Part shown: positions 10,643 through 20,437 of the stretch, one piece after another
Layout: every line of letters begins with the position of its first letter
Position numbering within the stretch: position 1 is the stretch's first letter
Source: Halothiobacillus sp.
GTDB taxonomy: Bacteria > Pseudomonadota > Gammaproteobacteria > Halothiobacillales > Halothiobacillaceae
Assembly: GCA_024636015.1 (NCBI GenBank)
Contig: JAGXHU010000012.1
Coordinates: 1 to 39,323 of the forward strand
Length of the DNA stretch: 39,323 nucleotides
Reading direction: 5' to 3'
Notes under the pieces: generated by a model
The model's input: only the letters and a program-made list of their open reading frames with translations
Databases searched by the model: none
Told to the model about the DNA's origin: nothing
Program-made: the position numbers and the translations under genes

Positions 10643-10945
10643 ATGGCTTTAACCAAAGCAGACCTTGTCGAAAAACTGCACACCGAACTTGGCCTCAACA
10701 AACGAGAAGCTAAGGATTTTGTTGATATTTTCTTTGAGGAGCTTCGTGCCACGCTTGAGGTGGGCGAGGAAATAAAACTGTCCGGCTTCGGGAATTTCCA
10801 GTTGCGCGACAAGAATGAGCGGCCAGGCCGCAATCCGCGTACCGGGGAAATGATTCCCGTTTCGGCGCGTCGTGTGGTGACCTTCCGGGCCGGGCAGAAG
10901 CTCAAGACGATGGTCGAAGCCTATGATGGCACGCTTGCCTCCTGA
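10643..10945 (+). CDS. ihfA: Integration host factor alpha subunit
   Basis: DNA-bending histone-like protein that pairs with IhfB in recombination, replication and transcription. The 100-residue protein [20 protein letters not shown] is family-length. It contains the beta-arm motif [14 protein letters not shown] and the [10 protein letters not shown] block. An in-frame upstream start at 10598 would overlap pheT and add an unrelated tail, so the ATG at 10643 with AAGGA upstream is preferred. It is the last member of the pheST-ihfA unit, and the MerR-type gene starts inside it. Confidence 0.97.
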   Translation: MALTKADLVEKLHTELGLNKREAKDFVDIFFEELRATLEVGEEIKLSGFGNFQLRDKNERPGRNPRTGEMIPVSARRVVTFRAGQKLKTMVEAYDGTLAS

Positions 10946-11462
10946 AACGGGCTTGCCCCCGATCCCCAACAAGCGATATTTCACGATTGGTGAGGTGGGG
11001 GCTTTGTGCGATGTCAAATCGCACGTGTTGCGTTACTGGGAGCAGGAGTTTACCCAACTCAAGCCGTCCAAGCGACGCGGTAACCGGCGTTATTATCAAC
11101 GGCACGACATTGAGCTGATCCGCCTGATTCGGGCATTGCTCTATGATCAGGGGTTCACGATTGCTGGCGCACGACAGCAGTTGTCCCAAGGGCAAAAACC
11201 CATGCCGCGCGTCGAGTCCGGAACGAAAGAAACGGTGCGTGAATGGGATTTGTCGCGGGTGGCAGTCGATTCCGAAGGGCGGGAGCCCGCTTCGATGGAG
11301 GCGGTGGCTTCCGCTGATCCTGAATCCGATCTATCTCCTGTCGTCGATATACCGTCAGTGCTCAATAGCAAGCAGGTCGAAACGCCTGCGGCACCCAAGT
11401 CGCTCGGGGATATTCGCCGTACCCTCGAATTGATTTTGCATGAGTTGGAACAGAATTTTTAG
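10923..11462 (+). CDS. MerR family transcriptional regulator (ihfA-linked)
   Basis: A 179-residue protein with an N-terminal MerR winged helix-turn-helix (about 17-87): [20 protein letters not shown], then [23 protein letters not shown] and a hinge with [11 protein letters not shown]. The C-terminal half is low in conservation and has no cysteine cluster, so no metal-sensing site is visible. A short amphipathic tail ([15 protein letters not shown]) may dimerise. This regulator follows ihfA in many gammaproteobacteria; its target is unknown. The start (ATGATG at 10923) overlaps ihfA by 23 bases. Confidence 0.9.
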   Translation: MMARLPPETGLPPIPNKRYFTIGEVGALCDVKSHVLRYWEQEFTQLKPSKRRGNRRYYQRHDIELIRLIRALLYDQGFTIAGARQQLSQGQKPMPRVESGTKETVREWDLSRVAVDSEGREPASMEAVASADPESDLSPVVDIPSVLNSKQVETPAAPKSLGDIRRTLELILHELEQNF

Positions 11463-11591
11463 TCGTGCCGATCATTTTTCCTGTTCTGTTCAGGAGCTGT
11501 TTCCATGAAAGAACGGCATCATTTTTACGATTGTTTCCAATAGGGTGCAGTCGTTCGTTTTTAAACCATTATGAATAAAATCAGGGGCATG

Positions 11592-12818
11592 ATGAATACG
11601 AAGACCGGATTCAACAAGGTGGTATTGGCCTACTCAGGTGGCTTGGATACCTCGGTGATTCTCAAATGGCTGGAAGAAACCTACCAGTGTGAAGTGGTTA
11701 CCTTTACCGCCGACCTCGGCCAGGGCGATGAACTGGAACCGGCGCGCACCAAGGCCCTGAAAATGGGCGTGAAGGACATTTTCATTGAGGATCTGCGTGA
11801 AGAGTTCATTCGCGATTTCGTATTCCCGATGTTCCGTGCCAACGCAGTCTATGAAGGTGAGTATCTGCTCGGTACCTCAATTGCTCGTCCGCTGATTGCC
11901 AAGCGCCTGATTGAGATTGCCAATGAAACTGGTGCAGATGCGATTTCTCATGGCGCGACCGGCAAGGGCAACGATCAGGTTCGGTTCGAATTGGGTGCTT
12001 ATGCACTCAAGCCGGGGATCAAAGTGATTGCCCCTTGGCGCGAATGGGATCTCACTTCCCGTGAAACCCTGATGGCCTACGCCAAGAAACATGATATTCC
12101 GGTGGATTTTGCCGCCGCAGGTAAAAAATCACCCTACTCGATGGATGCCAATTTACTGCACATCTCCTATGAGGGCGGGAATCTTGAGGATCCTTGGTGG
12201 GAGCCGGAAGAAAGCATGTGGCGCTGGTCCGTGTCCCCGGAAGCAGCCCCCAACCAGGGCGAGGAGTTGACGCTGCGCTTTGAGAAGGGTGACCCTGTTG
12301 CCATCAATGACGAAGTGCTCTCGCCTGCGACCTTGTGGGCGCGACTCAATCAGATCGGTGGCGCACACGGCATCGGTCGGCTGGATCTGGTCGAAAACCG
12401 TTATGTCGGTATGAAATCACGCGGTTGTTATGAAACCCCGGCGGGTACCATTGTGCTCAAAGCCCATCGTGCGCTGGAGTCTCTGACCCTGGATCGTGAA
12501 GTCGCTCATCTGAAAGATGACCTGATGCCGCGCTATGCCGAGATGATCTACAACGGCTACTGGTGGTCGCCTGAGCGCGTCATGCTGCAAACCGCAATCG
12601 ACGCCTCGCAGGCTTATGTGAACGGTGAGGTTCGGTTGCGTTTGTACAAAGGCAACGTTCAGGTGATTGGCCGTCGATCGGACGACACGCTCTTTGACCC
12701 GACCATCGCGACCTTCGAAGATGATGCGGGTGCCTATGACCAGCGCGATGCTGCGGGCTTCATCAAGCTCAATGCGTTGAGAATGCGAATCGCAGCCAAG
12801 GCCGGCCGCGTGTTGTGA
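11592..12818 (+). CDS. argG: Argininosuccinate synthase
   Basis: Joins citrulline and aspartate using ATP, the penultimate step of arginine synthesis. About 408 residues, close to the family norm. The P-loop-like AYSGGLDTS lies at 13-21, with [13 protein letters not shown] at about residues 120-132 and [17 protein letters not shown] further on. Three possible ATGs exist (11571, 11589, 11592). AGGGG at 11583-11587 lies upstream of the latter two, so 11592 is chosen; 11571 would give 415 residues and has no ribosome site. No convincing ARG box was found in the 129 bases upstream. Confidence 0.96.
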   Translation: MNTKTGFNKVVLAYSGGLDTSVILKWLEETYQCEVVTFTADLGQGDELEPARTKALKMGVKDIFIEDLREEFIRDFVFPMFRANAVYEGEYLLGTSIARPLIAKRLIEIANETGADAISHGATGKGNDQVRFELGAYALKPGIKVIAPWREWDLTSRETLMAYAKKHDIPVDFAAAGKKSPYSMDANLLHISYEGGNLEDPWWEPEESMWRWSVSPEAAPNQGEELTLRFEKGDPVAINDEVLSPATLWARLNQIGGAHGIGRLDLVENRYVGMKSRGCYETPAGTIVLKAHRALESLTLDREVAHLKDDLMPRYAEMIYNGYWWSPERVMLQTAIDASQAYVNGEVRLRLYKGNVQVIGRRSDDTLFDPTIATFEDDAGAYDQRDAAGFIKLNALRMRIAAKAGRVL

Positions 12819-12870
12819 GCGCGGAGTGGTGCATCGATAGTTCTGAGCGGGCGGTGTATAAGGACTTAAC

Positions 12871-15633
12871 ATGCCATTGTCCGGAACGCACGCCGTGATC
12901 AGGAGTAACAATCGGTCTGTCATGGGGTACTTCTGGCAAGTACTGCTGGTGCTGGCCTGTGTTTTGCCGTCGGTGCAGGCAGCCCAAGAAACGGATCAGG
13001 TGATCACCGTGGGTGTTCTCGCCTACGATGGCAAGCAACGGACACTGTCACGCTGGCAGCCTACCGCCGATTATCTCTCAGCGCTGAACCCTGCAGATCA
13101 TTTTCAAATTGAACCGCTTTTCCAATCTGAACTCGCTGCCGCCGTGCGCGAGGGACGACTGGATTTTGTCCTGACGCAACCGCTGCAGTTTATAGAATTG
13201 TCCCGACAGGATAACGTCTGGCCATTGGCCACGATGAGCATGCGTTCACCGAACGGTAAACTCGAACGGTTTGGCTCAGTCATCATTGTTCGGTCGGATC
13301 GTGCCGATCTCCAACATCTGGCCGACCTGAAGGGCAAAGTGGTGGCCGGGGTGGCGGACAATGCCCTGGGGTCTTGGTTGTTGGGGCTCGATGCCCTGTC
13401 TCGGGCTGGTATTGATCCGCATACCCAAATCCATTCGCTATTCACCGGTCTGCTAATGGAGCATGTACTTCGGGCCGTGCTTGAGGATCGTGCCGATGCT
13501 GGCATTGTACGCACAGGCTATCTGGATCGTCTGATTGCTGAAGGTCGCTTGTCTTCCGGGCAGCTACGGGTGCTTGATCCGCGAAACTACCCTGACTTCC
13601 CCTATTCGACCAGCACTGAACTGGTACCGGAATGGCCATTCTTGGCCACCACTCGGGTCAGCAATCATTTTGCCCGCGAGGTGGCGCGGCAACTGCTGGC
13701 CATGCCTGCCGACAGCCCAGCCGCGCAGACTGCGGGAATTCAGACGTGGGCACTGCCCCTGGATTACTCGACTGTGCAGCATATTCGGGACCAATGGCTG
13801 CCGGATACGCCTTCTCTGGTCCGTGTTTTCCAGGCCTATGGCTTTTGGCTGATGCTACCGATCTCTGTGTTGATATTTCTGTTTTATCTACAGGGGAAAC
13901 GGACCCAGAAGTTCTTGCGGCTGCAGGAAAAACGGCTCAGATCCACCCTGAATGCCCTGCACGATGCGGTCGTCGTCCTCTCGCCGGCGGGTCGCGTTCA
14001 GTTTGCCAATCAGAGTACGCAAATGCTGTTGCAGTTTCCGAACCACCCTTTGGCCAATTTGCAGGGGCGTCATTTTTCCGAATTATTTCACATGCAATGG
14101 AGCGATGCGCGGGATGTCGGCAGCCTGCAGCAGGCCATCGAATTGCTCTCGGAAAAACCGGAGCAGGCATATGAGATCCAGTTCCTGATCGGGCATCAGT
14201 TGCGCGAAATTGACCTGCGTGTGAGTTGGTTGGGTGATGATGGGGTGCATGTTCAGAGTGCGCCGCGCATTATCCTGTCCATGCGGGATGTGACGGATTA
14301 CCGGGAGGCCACTGCTCTGTTGGCCTACCGAGCGAGCCATGATCGTCTGACCGGGCTGATGAATCGCGCCGCATTTGAGGAGTTTCTGGAGAGTCAGTGT
14401 CATTCGCAGAGTGAGAGAAAGTCAGATGGTCTCGTTTTATGGGTGGATGTCGATGATTTCCGACTGATCAATGAGTCGAATTCCCGAGAGGTCGGTGATC
14501 AGATCATCGCTCGTCTGGCCAGTCATCTCTCTCTTGAACTGCCCACTTCGGGATTGATTGCCCGCCTGGGGGCGGATGAGTTCGGACTTTGGATTCCGGA
14601 TATCCAGTCGATTTCCTTCCGACAATGGCCCGATGATTTATTGACGTCACTGCGTGAGTGGCGATTTACCGTTGGCGTTGACCGGGTACGCATTACGCTC
14701 AGTATTGGCGTGAGCATGGCCGATTATCGGTTGGGTGCGGACCTGCTGAAGGATGCCGAAGCGGCCTGCCGGCGTGCATACCGCGAGGGTGGGAATCGGG
14801 TTTACTGGTATACCCGGGACGACCAGGAGATCGCTACCCGCCGTCTTCAACTTGCCACGCTGGGACAGTTGAAGCAGGCACTGGATGAGGAACGGTTCTG
14901 TCAGGTCATTCAGCGCATCCAGCCGACACGTGCCAATGGTGTTGTAGCATCCCGTGCCCATTACGAAGTCTTGTTACGGGTCTGTAATGCCAATGGGGAG
15001 TTACAGAATCCGACCCAGTTCATTGAAGCCGCAGAGAAATATCATTTCATGGCCGAGATCGATCGCTGGGTGATTCGCAAGGCCTTTGGTTTCCTCGCGC
15101 AGATCAAAAGCAACCCGCCGATACTGTCCATCAATCTTTCCGGCGCAACGGTTCAGGATCCGCAGATCAACCCGTTTATTCGCGCCGCGTTCCGGGAGTT
15201 TGACCTGGATCCTGCGCTGATCTGTTTTGAAATTACTGAGACGTCGGCGATCACCAATTACGAACTGGTGCTGGAATTGATGACGGCCCTGCGTGAGTTG
15301 GGTTGTAGTCTGTCGCTGGACGACTTCGGGGGGGGGCTGCTGTCCTTCGAGTTCCTGCGGCGGTTGCAGCCTGACTACGTGAAGATTGATGGGAAGCTGA
15401 TTCGGGATATCGTGGATGATCCGGTGGCCGAGGTGATCGTCAGCGCGATTCATCAGGTGGCGCTTGTCATGCAGGCCCAGACGATCGGGGAGTGGGTGGA
15501 AAACGAGGCTATTCAGGCGCGACTGGAGGAAATCGGCATCCACTACGTGCAAGGCTATTTGCACCATCGCCCGAGCCCGGTATCGGAATTATTGCCTGAT
15601 TATTCCCCAGCCTGTACCAAGTCCCCGACCTGA
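12871..15633 (+). CDS. PhnD-like sensor / PAS / GGDEF / EAL signalling protein
   Basis: A 920-residue putative inner-membrane c-di-GMP protein. A signal segment (about 18-37) leads to a periplasmic PhnD/SBP-like domain (about 45-310, with the family pattern FVLTQPLQFIELSR). A transmembrane helix (about 324-341), a coiled linker and a PAS domain (about 352-475) follow. The GGDEF domain (about 480-645) has GADEF at 567-571; the first Gly is retained but the second is Ala. The EAL domain (about 665-905) has EVLLR at 699-703 for EALLR, SINLSG, FEITE, LDDFGGG and WVENEA. Most EAL metal-binding acids are present, so phosphodiesterase activity is plausible; cyclase activity is uncertain. The ligand is unknown. 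The 3' end overlaps the opposing gene by 34 bases. Confidence 0.88.
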   Translation: MPLSGTHAVIRSNNRSVMGYFWQVLLVLACVLPSVQAAQETDQVITVGVLAYDGKQRTLSRWQPTADYLSALNPADHFQIEPLFQSELAAAVREGRLDFVLTQPLQFIELSRQDNVWPLATMSMRSPNGKLERFGSVIIVRSDRADLQHLADLKGKVVAGVADNALGSWLLGLDALSRAGIDPHTQIHSLFTGLLMEHVLRAVLEDRADAGIVRTGYLDRLIAEGRLSSGQLRVLDPRNYPDFPYSTSTELVPEWPFLATTRVSNHFAREVARQLLAMPADSPAAQTAGIQTWALPLDYSTVQHIRDQWLPDTPSLVRVFQAYGFWLMLPISVLIFLFYLQGKRTQKFLRLQEKRLRSTLNALHDAVVVLSPAGRVQFANQSTQMLLQFPNHPLANLQGRHFSELFHMQWSDARDVGSLQQAIELLSEKPEQAYEIQFLIGHQLREIDLRVSWLGDDGVHVQSAPRIILSMRDVTDYREATALLAYRASHDRLTGLMNRAAFEEFLESQCHSQSERKSDGLVLWVDVDDFRLINESNSREVGDQIIARLASHLSLELPTSGLIARLGADEFGLWIPDIQSISFRQWPDDLLTSLREWRFTVGVDRVRITLSIGVSMADYRLGADLLKDAEAACRRAYREGGNRVYWYTRDDQEIATRRLQLATLGQLKQALDEERFCQVIQRIQPTRANGVVASRAHYEVLLRVCNANGELQNPTQFIEAAEKYHFMAEIDRWVIRKAFGFLAQIKSNPPILSINLSGATVQDPQINPFIRAAFREFDLDPALICFEITETSAITNYELVLELMTALRELGCSLSLDDFGGGLLSFEFLRRLQPDYVKIDGKLIRDIVDDPVAEVIVSAIHQVALVMQAQTIGEWVENEAIQARLEEIGIHYVQGYLHHRPSPVSELLPDYSPACTKSPT

Positions 15634-16541
15634 ACCAGCTGTGATCCCGTGTAGCGGAGTACCGTAGATCGGTGACCCAGGTGGGTAATATCCGCCGTGC
15701 CCAGTGATTCCAGGAGATGCCGATCAGGCAAGGGCTCCTGACCCAGCAGGCTGATGGGGGCCGACCGACGCAGCAGGCGTGGGCGATCGCTGAGACGTAA
15801 GCCGTCGTCGGCGCCCCGGTTGATGGTGATCTGCGTCCCTTCGACCCGAATAACCTGGCCCTGCAGCGGTTCGCAGTCGAGCGACTGGCTGATGAGTTCG
15901 GCGGTGTGCTCGGCAAGACGCTGGAGTGATTGTCCGTAGGCACTGACCCAGAAGGGGGCACCTCGGGCGTCGATCGGTGGGCGATACGGGGATGTACCAA
16001 TGGGTTCGGCACTGATTTCGCTTTGTGCGACCTGGGTTTCCCGGGCACTGTTGTCGATGGTGATGTCGAGCGTACCGCTCCTCGGGTCCGAGCTGGGCCC
16101 GAAGAAGGACCAGCGGCTGTCCTGACCGGACGGTATGAAATTATGGCCGCTGATCCGGACGAAATAGGTCTGGCCCGTCTGGGTGAAGGTCCCGATGGCC
16201 GGTGCCAGATTCGTTGCCCGGGTAGCGAGGATGAGTGTGGTCCGGAAGGTGCCCTGACTGTCGAGGTCTTTCGCAATGAGTTCGCTGAGCGCCGTACCGA
16301 GCCTGAGGATGTCTGCGGGCGGTGCTGGAATCCAGACGCGGGTCAGCGCGAGGGATTTGACGAATCGATGGTTGCTGCAGACACCGCTTTCCGTCGCCAC
16401 CGTGGGCGCTGTCTGCACCTCGCTGGTTGGTTGTAGCGGCAGGGTGGGTAACCGCTGTCCGGCTGCTTCGCTCACTAGGGGCGCGATGACCAGGAGCAGC
16501 AGGGTACGTTGCAGTAACAGGGGCTTGTTCAGATCACGCAT
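15600..16541 (-). CDS. Exported protein, FlgT-like
   Basis: A 313-residue protein with an N-terminal signal peptide (about 1-26, RTLLLLVIAPLVSEAAG). The middle (about 55-200) resembles the TolB-like fold seen in FlgT, with ALSELIAKDLDSQGTF as a typical helix. The C-terminal region (about 238-312) looks like a small beta-barrel (GQVIRVEGTQITINRGADDG). Such an N-M-C arrangement resembles flagellar assembly protein FlgT, which builds the H-ring of sodium-driven motors, but no flagellar gene is in the window and the match is from memory of the family pattern. It faces and overlaps the c-di-GMP gene. Confidence 0.55.
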   Translation of the reverse strand: MRDLNKPLLLQRTLLLLVIAPLVSEAAGQRLPTLPLQPTSEVQTAPTVATESGVCSNHRFVKSLALTRVWIPAPPADILRLGTALSELIAKDLDSQGTFRTTLILATRATNLAPAIGTFTQTGQTYFVRISGHNFIPSGQDSRWSFFGPSSDPRSGTLDITIDNSARETQVAQSEISAEPIGTSPYRPPIDARGAPFWVSAYGQSLQRLAEHTAELISQSLDCEPLQGQVIRVEGTQITINRGADDGLRLSDRPRLLRRSAPISLLGQEPLPDRHLLESLGTADITHLGHRSTVLRYTGSQLVQVGDLVQAGE

Positions 16542-16683
16542 GGTGTGGTTTGTGCCGTCCAGTGTCGGGTTAATCAGAGGCGCCTCGCGGTTACTTTACG
16601 CTATGATCCCCCCAGTTCGATAGCGCGGTTGATACGCTATTGTCGTTTTTCCCAATTTATCTTGTCGTTGTTCCGAGGTTTGC

Positions 16684-18090
16684 ATGACTGTTCGTACCCG
16701 CTTCGCTCCATCTCCCACCGGTTATCTCCATATCGGTGGCGCACGCACGGCGTTGTTCAGTTATCTGTATGCACGTCGTCATGGCGGAGCGTTTGTTCTG
16801 CGGGTCGAGGATACGGATCGTGAGCGATCCACACCGGAATCGGTCAACGCCATCCTCGAAGGAATGACCTGGTTGAATCTGGACTATGACGAGGGACCGT
16901 TCTACCAAACCGAACGCATGGCACGATATCAGGCCGTGATCGAGCAGTTGCTGGCCGCCGACCATGCCTACTACTGTTATGCCAGCCGTGAAGAACTCGA
17001 CGCCTTGCGGGAAGGGCAGATGGCTCGCGGCGAGAAGCCGCGCTACGATCGACGCTATCGGGACTTTACGGGCACACCGCCCGCCGGTGTCGCGCCGGTC
17101 GTGCGGTTTCGTAACCCGCTTGATGGCACGGTTGTGATCGACGATGGCGTGCGGGGCCGGGTCGTGTTTCAGAACAGCGAACTCGATGATCTGATCATTG
17201 CGCGTTCCGATGGCAGTCCGACTTATAACCTCACCGTGGTGGTTGACGACTGGGACATGGGGATCACGCATGTGATTCGGGGCGACGATCATCTCAACAA
17301 CACGCCGCGCCAGATCAATCTGTATCACGCGTTGGGCGTGACGCCACCCCAGTTTGCCCACTTGCCGATGATTCATGCGCCGGATGGTGCCAAGCTCTCC
17401 AAGCGGCATGGCGCGGTTAGTGTGATGCAGTATCGCGAAGACGGATATCTGCCTGAAGCCCTGTTGAACTATCTGGTCCGGCTCGGTTGGTCGCATGGCG
17501 ATGATGAGATCTTCGATCGTCCGACCATGGTCCAGTTGTTTGATATTTCAGGCATCAATCAGTCGGCCTCAAGCATCAATCCGGACAAGCTGCGCTGGTT
17601 GAATCAACAGTACATCAAGAGTCTGCCTCCGGCCGAAGTGGCCATGGAATTGCGCTGGCACCTGGGTCGTATCGGTATCGATCCTGCCGATTCGCCGCTG
17701 GATCCAGCACGCCTCGTGACGGCTTACGCCGATCGCGTGCATACCCTCGTCGAACTGGCAGCACTGGCCCACCCTTATTATCAGCCCCTCGGCGGATATG
17801 ATCCGGCTGCGCTGGCGAAACTGGATGCCGATGCGCCCAATATTCTCGATACCCTGGATGCCGCATTGGGCGATGTCGACGTCTGGGTGAACGAGGCGCT
17901 TCTGGACCAGACGGTCAAACAGGTGGCTGAGGCCCTCGGGTTCAAACTCGGCAAGGTCGGGCCGTTGTTGCGTCTTGCTCTGGTTGGTCAGAGTGCTTCG
18001 CCCAGCCTTGGTGTCACCTTGAATTTGCTTGGACAGACGAAGGCCCTAGATCGGATTCGGGCTCTGAAAACCCATTTGCAGAGTCAATAA
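16684..18090 (+). CDS. gltX: Glutamyl-tRNA synthetase
   Basis: Class I synthetase that charges tRNA-Glu. The protein has 468 residues. The ATP-binding motif TGYLHIGGAR (HIGH variant, His16-Gly19) follows RFAPSP, and the second motif KLSKRHG starts at residue 237. The insertion with SREELDALREGQMARGEKPRYDRRYR (about 100-125) is typical. The C-terminal anticodon-binding domain is complete, ending RIRALKTHLQS. It is flanked by unrelated genes and is probably expressed alone or with the downstream membrane gene 47 bases away. Confidence 0.97.
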   Translation: MTVRTRFAPSPTGYLHIGGARTALFSYLYARRHGGAFVLRVEDTDRERSTPESVNAILEGMTWLNLDYDEGPFYQTERMARYQAVIEQLLAADHAYYCYASREELDALREGQMARGEKPRYDRRYRDFTGTPPAGVAPVVRFRNPLDGTVVIDDGVRGRVVFQNSELDDLIIARSDGSPTYNLTVVVDDWDMGITHVIRGDDHLNNTPRQINLYHALGVTPPQFAHLPMIHAPDGAKLSKRHGAVSVMQYREDGYLPEALLNYLVRLGWSHGDDEIFDRPTMVQLFDISGINQSASSINPDKLRWLNQQYIKSLPPAEVAMELRWHLGRIGIDPADSPLDPARLVTAYADRVHTLVELAALAHPYYQPLGGYDPAALAKLDADAPNILDTLDAALGDVDVWVNEALLDQTVKQVAEALGFKLGKVGPLLRLALVGQSASPSLGVTLNLLGQTKALDRIRALKTHLQSQ

Positions 18091-18137
18091 TCCGTGTTGA
18101 GCATTGATTCTTCAACCGACTGATCAAGGGACTGATT

Positions 18138-20432
18138 ATGCCGTTATCGCTACGTTGGGTTCTGGCCTATGTCGTCGTCGCTATCCTCTGGATTTCGGTG
18201 ATGCAGTGGCTGTTGCAGAGTATCGGGGGCGATCAGTGGTCGATTTCGATCGGGGGGCTGATTGTTGGTGGTGTTTTTGTTCTGATCACCGCCTGGTTGC
18301 TGTTTCTTCTGCTGGAGCGAGGTCATACCCGAGCAGTCACGGCTGGGAATGCGCATGCCCTGATTGATGGGCGCGCGCGAGTCTGGTGGGCAGCCCTCGG
18401 TGGGTTGATCGGTGTGACGTTACTCGCGCAATTATTTATGGTGTCGTTTGCCACGCGGGAATACCGCCCGGTCCTGCTGAAACAAGCACATGCCGAATTA
18501 GTTGGCCAGGTTCGGTTGCAGGCAAAAGCCATCAGCGACTGGTTGAGGCAACGCAACGAACTGGTTTCACGGTTGTCTGCTCAGGCCAAAACCCTGTCTG
18601 AACGATTGCAGGCCAATCAGAAGAGTCCCGCCGAAGCCCTGACGGAGTTGGGGCCATTGGTGTCGGACGGTCAATTCGTCACGATCACCCTGTACAACGC
18701 CGACCACCTCCAGAAATTGCAGTTTGGTTTGAAAAGTGCGGCAAAGGCGCCGGATGTCCTGTTCGAGCAGGCGGCGGCAACATCAACGGTCCAGTTCGAT
18801 TGTCGATTCGAAGCAGGGCGGTCCTCGGCGGATTGCTACTGGGTGCTGCCCTTGTTTCTGGGACACAGCGAGGTAAGTGGTGGGCCATGGTATCTCGTGT
18901 TCTACGGCGCTCTGGATGCAGCCAGTCTTGCTGGCCACGACACCGCCGAGTCGTCTCATCTGGCACGGACCTCGATTTTACTGGCGCCGGACGAGTCGCC
19001 TACGCGCCACTGGCTGAGTTTGTCCCTGCATCCGGGGAATACTCCCGACATGCAGGGAGGGGCGGTTCGTGCCGTGTCGCCACAGGATATAGCTTGTATC
19101 AACCGGGCCACATCCCTGGATGATCTGCTTCGGGGAGAGCCGGAGGATCAACGGTCAGCGGCCCCGCCTCGTTCTGCCAAACTGATGAGTGGGCAGTTGG
19201 ATTGCGCCCCACAGTCCGTGCTTTATGCCAGCATGAGCGTGCCGGAACTCCATGCATTGTTGTGGGCGGCCAACACCGAGACCGCCATACTTCATCCCAT
19301 CCGCAAAACTCGGCAACTACTGGCTGTCGCAGCGCTGTCTGGGGTGATGGCCCTGTTGCTCGCCTTGTTCTTTTTTTGGCAGATCATGCGACTGCATCGC
19401 CACAAGGCTTTATTCGCGCTGGTCCGGGAACGTGATCAGCTGGATGTGTTCTGGGAACAGATGCCTAGCGTGGGATTGGCCCTGGTTGATCCACTTGACT
19501 GGACCGTATTGAACGTGAACCGCCGTTGGGCCCAGATTTTCCACTCCGGCCGCGAAGCGATGCTGGGGCAGGAATTACTGGATGTCATTCAGCCTGTTTC
19601 CGGGCTGTCAGCCGTCGAGGAAATCCGCGCCAATGATCAACAGACCTTGCAGGATCTGTGCGGCGGTATTCGGGAGGAGGTGGTTCTGACACGCCGCATT
19701 CGCATGAATGATCCTGCGGGGGAGTGGGTCCGGATCAGCATGCGGGCATTGAAGGCGATCGACCAGACCATATTGGGTGTTGTCGTGGCACTGGACAGCC
19801 TGGGCGAAACCGTCGATATCGCACACCAGACGCAGGCCGAACGGGATTTCTATCGATTGGCCTGGGCGCTTATTCAGGAGCGCAACCATGCAGCGGACGG
19901 AGAGGGTGCAGCGCTGCCTTTGGCTGACGCAGAAACCACCGCCGATCGGTTCAGCCAATTAAGTACTCGAATCGTCGAGGAGACGGGCATCATGGCGTTG
20001 TGCCTGTATACGCACTGGCCCGAGGCCTGGTCCTCCTCCTCAGATCTGACAGGACCCCAGATTGAGCAGCACGAGCAGAAACACTTCCAGTGTCATGGGG
20101 GATCCGCACCGATTCGGGATATTGCCAACCAGATGGCAGCGAATGGGTTGATTGATCGGGTACTGGTCGCTCAGACGCCTATTTTCATCGACGATGATGT
20201 TAAAACGGTCGGCATGACGGTTGTGACCTTGCAGGCTGAATTGATCGAGCAGCTCAAGCCCTATCCCGTGGGTGCTTTTGCAATGATTCCGATGTCGGCG
20301 GGTGGTGGCGGGGATTGCGTGCGGGCCTGGATTGTTTTTGCCGGTGAAGGCATGCGTTTTACGACACCGGTACGCACCGCCTTGATGGCCCTGCTTGCCG
20401 TGGCCACCGAGAAACTTGCCGCTTCGGTGTAG
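18138..20432 (+). CDS. Membrane PAS-domain sensory protein without recognised output domain
   Basis: A 764-residue protein. Three N-terminal membrane helices (about 6-26, 38-59, 83-103) precede a large probable periplasmic region (about 106-390) with an amphipathic helix (LVGQVRLQAKAISDWLRQR) and four cysteines. A fourth helix (393-416) leads to a cytoplasmic PAS domain (about 432-555, DQLDVFWEQMPSVGLALVDP). The last 200 residues resemble a GAF-like fold, but no HisKA/HATPase, GGDEF, EAL, HAMP or methyl-accepting motif is visible. Either the C-terminus is a divergent output module or the protein modulates a partner. It converges on mrpG with four bases between stops. Confidence 0.7.
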   Translation: MPLSLRWVLAYVVVAILWISVMQWLLQSIGGDQWSISIGGLIVGGVFVLITAWLLFLLLERGHTRAVTAGNAHALIDGRARVWWAALGGLIGVTLLAQLFMVSFATREYRPVLLKQAHAELVGQVRLQAKAISDWLRQRNELVSRLSAQAKTLSERLQANQKSPAEALTELGPLVSDGQFVTITLYNADHLQKLQFGLKSAAKAPDVLFEQAAATSTVQFDCRFEAGRSSADCYWVLPLFLGHSEVSGGPWYLVFYGALDAASLAGHDTAESSHLARTSILLAPDESPTRHWLSLSLHPGNTPDMQGGAVRAVSPQDIACINRATSLDDLLRGEPEDQRSAAPPRSAKLMSGQLDCAPQSVLYASMSVPELHALLWAANTETAILHPIRKTRQLLAVAALSGVMALLLALFFFWQIMRLHRHKALFALVRERDQLDVFWEQMPSVGLALVDPLDWTVLNVNRRWAQIFHSGREAMLGQELLDVIQPVSGLSAVEEIRANDQQTLQDLCGGIREEVVLTRRIRMNDPAGEWVRISMRALKAIDQTILGVVVALDSLGETVDIAHQTQAERDFYRLAWALIQERNHAADGEGAALPLADAETTADRFSQLSTRIVEETGIMALCLYTHWPEAWSSSSDLTGPQIEQHEQKHFQCHGGSAPIRDIANQMAANGLIDRVLVAQTPIFIDDDVKTVGMTVVTLQAELIEQLKPYPVGAFAMIPMSAGGGGDCVRAWIVFAGEGMRFTTPVRTALMALLAVATEKLAASV

Positions 20433-20437
20433 GGATC

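Noticed and set aside
11463..11591. Search for ARG boxes upstream of argG
   Set aside because: Only a partial ATGAATAA-like half site overlapping the possible start was seen; not enough to call an ArgR operator.
13632..14174. 180-codon plus-strand frame within the PhnD/PAS/GGDEF/EAL gene
   Set aside because: It is an alternative frame of a gene whose main frame carries clear domain motifs throughout.
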